The notes beneath the pieces are model-generated. The model was not told the origin of the DNA. It did no database searches and worked only from the letters and a program-made list of their open reading frames with translations. From assembly GCF_029227915.1 (NCBI RefSeq), contig NC_079888.1:21246001-21310000 (forward strand): a DNA stretch of 64,000 bases, written 5' to 3'. Each line of letters opens with the position of its first letter. Positions within the stretch are counted from its first letter, which is position 1. The position numbers were made by a program, and so were the translations under genes. Positions 60,681 to 64,000 of the stretch are shown one piece after another. Origin of the DNA: Hydractinia symbiolongicarpus (lineage: Eukaryota; Cnidaria; Hydrozoa; Anthoathecata; Hydractiniidae).

Positions 60681-61795
60681 CTGTGGTTGTGCTTTAATTA
60701 AAAATTTAGTTAAATAAGTCAATTTTACTGTGGAACCAATACTAGCTGTTAGTGCGCGCTGAAAAATAGAGACAGTTCCAAAAACTACATTTCATTGAGT
60801 TTCTAACGGTGTCAGTTCGTGTTAGTTACAACGGTTGCGCCACATATTCGTACCAACATGTATTTAGCGATATTTTTCTGATATTACTAGGTTGCATCGC
60901 TTTTATTAGTGAAACGAATGACGGTAGGACTTAATTCAACTGATTTTGGACTTTGACCTTATAAATGTGATAAATGAGACAATTGGACTCCAAGAAATAA
61001 CATTCTTCTTAATTTGACATGATTCCTGGAACTCAGCGATTACACTGGGCGCTGTGGTAGTGCGTTATTGAAAACTTTATATGAAAAAGTCATCTTTACT
61101 GTAGAACAAATCCTAGCCGTTATCGCGCCCTGAAGAAATAGAGACAGTTTCAAAATCTACATTTCATTGATTTTCTAACGGTGTCAGTTTGTGTGAGTTA
61201 CAACGGTTGCACCACATATTCGTACTAACATGTATTTAGCGATATTTTTCTGTTATTACTAGGTTGCATCGCTTTTAACAGTAAAACGAATGACTGTGGG
61301 ACTTAATTAAACTGACTTTGGACTTTCACCTTATAAATGTGATAAATGAGACAATTGGACTCAAAGAAATAACATTCTTCTTAATTTGACATGCTTGCTG
61401 GAACTCAGCGATTACACTGCAAGCTGTGGTAGCGCTTTATTGAAAACTTTATATAAATGAGTGATTTTTACGGTGGAACCAATCCTAGCCGTTAGCACGC
61501 GCTGAAGAGATAGAGACAGTTTCAAAAACTACATTTCATTGAGTTTCTAACGGTATAATTCCGTGCAAGTTACAACGGTTGCGCCACACTATCATACCAA
61601 CACGTACTTAGCGATATCTTCCTGACATTACTAGATTGCATCGCTTTTAACAGTGAAACGATTAACTGTGGGACTTAATTGAACTGACTTTGGAATTTGA
61701 CCTTATAAATGTCTTAAATGAGACAATTGGACTTTAAGAAATTACATTCTTCTTAATTTGACATGATTGCTGGAACTAAGCGAATACACTGGACG

Positions 61796-61969
61796 CTGTG
61801 GTAGCGCTCTTTGAAAACTTTATACAAATAAGTAATTTTTACTTTGGAACCAATCCTAGCCGTTAGCCCGCGCTGAAGAGATAGAGACAGTTTCAAACAG
61901 GTGGACTCCGAGAGTTAACATTCTTTTTAATTTGACATGATCGCTGGAAATCAGCGATTACACTTAGCG
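61796..61969 (+). repeat. Short family II monomer (174 bp), copy 5
   Basis: Same junction (TTTCAAACAGGTGGACTCC) and same downstream variants. It is followed, like copy 4, by a unit with TTTAATTAAAAATTTAGTT and GTGCGCGCTGAAAAA, showing that short and following units were duplicated together (offset 1,289 bp). Confidence 0.85.
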
Positions 61970-63085
61970 CTGTGGTAGTGCTTTAATTAAAAATTTAGTT
62001 AAATAAGTCAATTTTACTGTTGAACCAATACTAGCCGTTAGTGCGCGCTGAAAAAATAGAGACAGTTCCAAAAACTACATTTCATTGAGTTTCTAGCGGT
62101 GTCAGTTCGTGTGAGTTACAATGGTTGCGCCACATATTCGTACCAACATGTATTTAGCGATATTTTTCGGATATTACTAGGTTGCATCGCTGTTGACAGT
62201 GAAACGATTTACTGTGGGACTTAATTTAACTGATTTTGGACTTCGACTTTATAAATGTGATAAATATCACAATTAAATTCCCAGAAACAACATTCTTCTT
62301 AATTTGACATGATTGCGGGAACTCAGCGATTACACTGGGCGCTGTGGTAGCGCTTTATTTAAAAATTTAAATAAATAAGCCATTTTTACTGTGGAACCAA
62401 TGCTAGCCGTTAGCGCGTGCTGAAGAAGTGGAGACAGTTTCAAAAACTACATTTCATTGACTTTCTAATGGCATCAATCCTTGCGAGTTACAACGGTTGC
62501 GCCACATATTCGTACCAACGTGTATTTAGCGATACTTTTCTGACATTACGAGTTTTCATCGCTTTGAACATGGAAACGATTGACTGTGGGACTTAATTGA
62601 ACCGATTTTGGAATTTGAAGTTATAAATGTAATAAATGACACAATTGCACTCCAAGAAATAACATTCTTCTCAATTTGACATGATTGCTGGAACTCAGCG
62701 ATTACACTGGGCACTGTGGTAGCGCGTTATTGAAAACTTTATATTAAAAAGTCATCTTTACTGTATAACCAATCCTAGCCGTTATCGCGCCCTGAAGAAA
62801 TTGAGACAGTTTCAAAATCTACATTTCAATGACTTTCTAACGGTGTCAGTTCGTGTGAGTTACAACGGTTTAATCACATATTCGTACCAACATGTACTTA
62901 GCGATATTTTCCTGACATTACTAGATTGCAACGCTTTTAACAGTGAAACGATTAACTGTGGGACTTAATTGAACTGACTTTGGACTTTGACCTTATAAAT
63001 GTGCTAAATGAGACAATTGGACTGCAAGAAATAACATTCTTCTTAATTTGACATGATTGCTGGAACTCAGCGATAACACTGGGCG

Positions 63086-63260
63086 CTGTGGTAGCGCTTT
63101 ATGGAAAACTTTATATAAATAAGTTATTTTTACAGTGGAACCAATCTTAGCCGTTAACGCGCGCTGAAGAAATGGAGGCAGTTTTAAACAGTTGGACTCC
63201 GAGAGTTAACATTCTTTTTAATTTGACATGATCGCTGGAAATCAGCGATTACACTTAGCG
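63086..63260 (+). repeat. Short family II monomer (175 bp), copy 6
   Basis: Variant of the short unit with GGAGGCAGTTTTAAACAGTTGG at the deletion junction, lacking the CAGGTGG of copies 2-5. GACTCCGAGAG and GATCGCTGGAAATC are kept. Confidence 0.85.
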
Positions 63261-63632
63261 CTGTGGTAGCGCGTTATTGAAAATTTTATATGAAGAAGTC
63301 TTCTTTAATGTAGAACCAATCCTAGCCGTTATTGCGCGCTGAAGAAATGGAGGCAGTTTCAAAAACTACATTTTATTGACTTTCTAACGGTATCAGTCCG
63401 TGTGAGTTACAACGGTTGCGCCACATATTCGTACCAACATGTGTTTAGCGATACTTTTCTGACATTACGAGCTTTCATCGCTTTTAACAGTGAAACGATT
63501 GACTGTGGGACTTAATTAAACCGACTTTGGAATTTGAACTTATAAATGTGATAAATGACACAATTGCACTCCAAGAAATAACATTCTTCTTTTTTTGACA
63601 TGATTGCTGGAACTCAGCGATTACACTGGGCA

Positions 63633-63807
63633 CTGTGGTAGCGCGTTATTGAAAACTTTATATGAAAAAGTCGTCTTTACTGTAGAACCAATCTTAGCCG
63701 TTAACGCGCGCTGAAGAAATGGAGGCAGTTTTAAACAGTTGGACTCCAAGAGTTAACATTCTTTTTAATTTGACATGATCGCTGGAAATCAGCGATTACA
63801 CTTAGCG
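63633..63807 (+). repeat. Short family II monomer (175 bp), copy 7
   Basis: Same TTTTAAACAGTTGG junction as copy 6, 547 bp downstream, which is one full plus one short unit. This indicates a tandem full-plus-short dimer at the right edge of the window. It has GACTCCAAGAG instead of GACTCCGAGAG, a possible conversion by full-length units. Confidence 0.85.
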
Positions 63808-64000
63808 CTGTGGTAGCGCGTTATTGAAATATTTATATGAAGAAGTCGTCTTTACTGTAGAACCAATCCTAGCCGTTATCGCGCGCTGAAGAAATGGAAG
63901 CAGTTTCAAAAACTACATTTTATTGACTTTCTAACGGTATCAGTCCGTGTGAGTTACAACGGTTGCGCCACATATTCGTACCAACATGTGTTTAGCGATA

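Larger units (their letters stand above)
52945..64000 (+). repeat. Family II satellite array (diverged 374-bp relative)
   Basis: The unit is homologous to family I and in the same orientation, but carries a consistent set of differences: ACTTTATATAAATAAGT after the start word, GGTTGCGCCACA instead of GGTTGGGTCACA, GACATTACGAG instead of GATATTACTAG, TTTAACAGTGAAACG, GAACTGACTTTGG, and TTTGACCTTATAAATGTG instead of CTGTGACCTGATAAATGTG. The change begins at the ACAACGGTTGCGCC near 52,945, inside a monomer. Units are more diverged from one another and include many deletion forms. The array runs off the right end of the window. Confidence 0.93.

Overview
This 64-kb window is almost entirely a tandem satellite array with a unit of about 374 bp. 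It is A+T-rich by eye, has no intact protein gene that I can support, and has no rRNA. A long satellite with nested higher-order repeats (HORs), many CpG-type differences between copies and a Pol III tRNA-like element points to a eukaryotic nuclear genome, in pericentromeric, centromeric or other heterochromatin. The only non-satellite DNA (45,672-47,983) is AT-rich and full of GCTAGC/TAGCTA words. To me that resembles marine-invertebrate, perhaps demosponge, intergenic DNA; this is a weak impression and not an identification.

Layout. (1) 1-45,671: family I satellite, about 122 monomers, with several generations of block duplication. These include a 3-mer (1,123 bp), an 8-mer (2,994 bp), a 4-mer (1,498 bp), a 5-mer (1,870 bp), a 14-mer (5,235 bp), a second 8-mer (2,991 bp) and another 4-mer (1,496 bp), plus longer-range duplications such as 1-3,640 against 10,458-13,349. 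(2) 45,672-47,983: a 2,312-bp non-satellite insert that splits one monomer exactly after its T7 tract; the monomer resumes in phase on the other side. Inside it are a GC-rich hairpin left end, a pair of CACGTG boxes, TAGC-rich DNA with a possible small inverted-repeat element (MITE-like), a tRNA-like sequence with good A and B boxes but a defective anticodon arm, and a degenerate TGCCT/CCTTGCC tract at the right end. (3) 47,984-52,944: family I again, sharing blocks with the DNA left of the insert. (4) 52,945-64,000: family II, a clearly diverged relative of the same monomer, with many deletion derivatives including a propagated 174-175-bp short monomer.

The window reads as a record of unequal exchange and block amplification. 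The most homogeneous, most recently amplified blocks lie at about 24-42.5 kb. The family II flank is more divergent and more deleted, as expected near an array edge. The minus-strand open frames of 61-88 codons recur because the satellite recurs; they open and close with single-base indels between monomer types, so I do not annotate them as genes. HOR boundaries were read by eye from shared rare variants and are good to roughly tens of bases, except where a junction is stated exactly.
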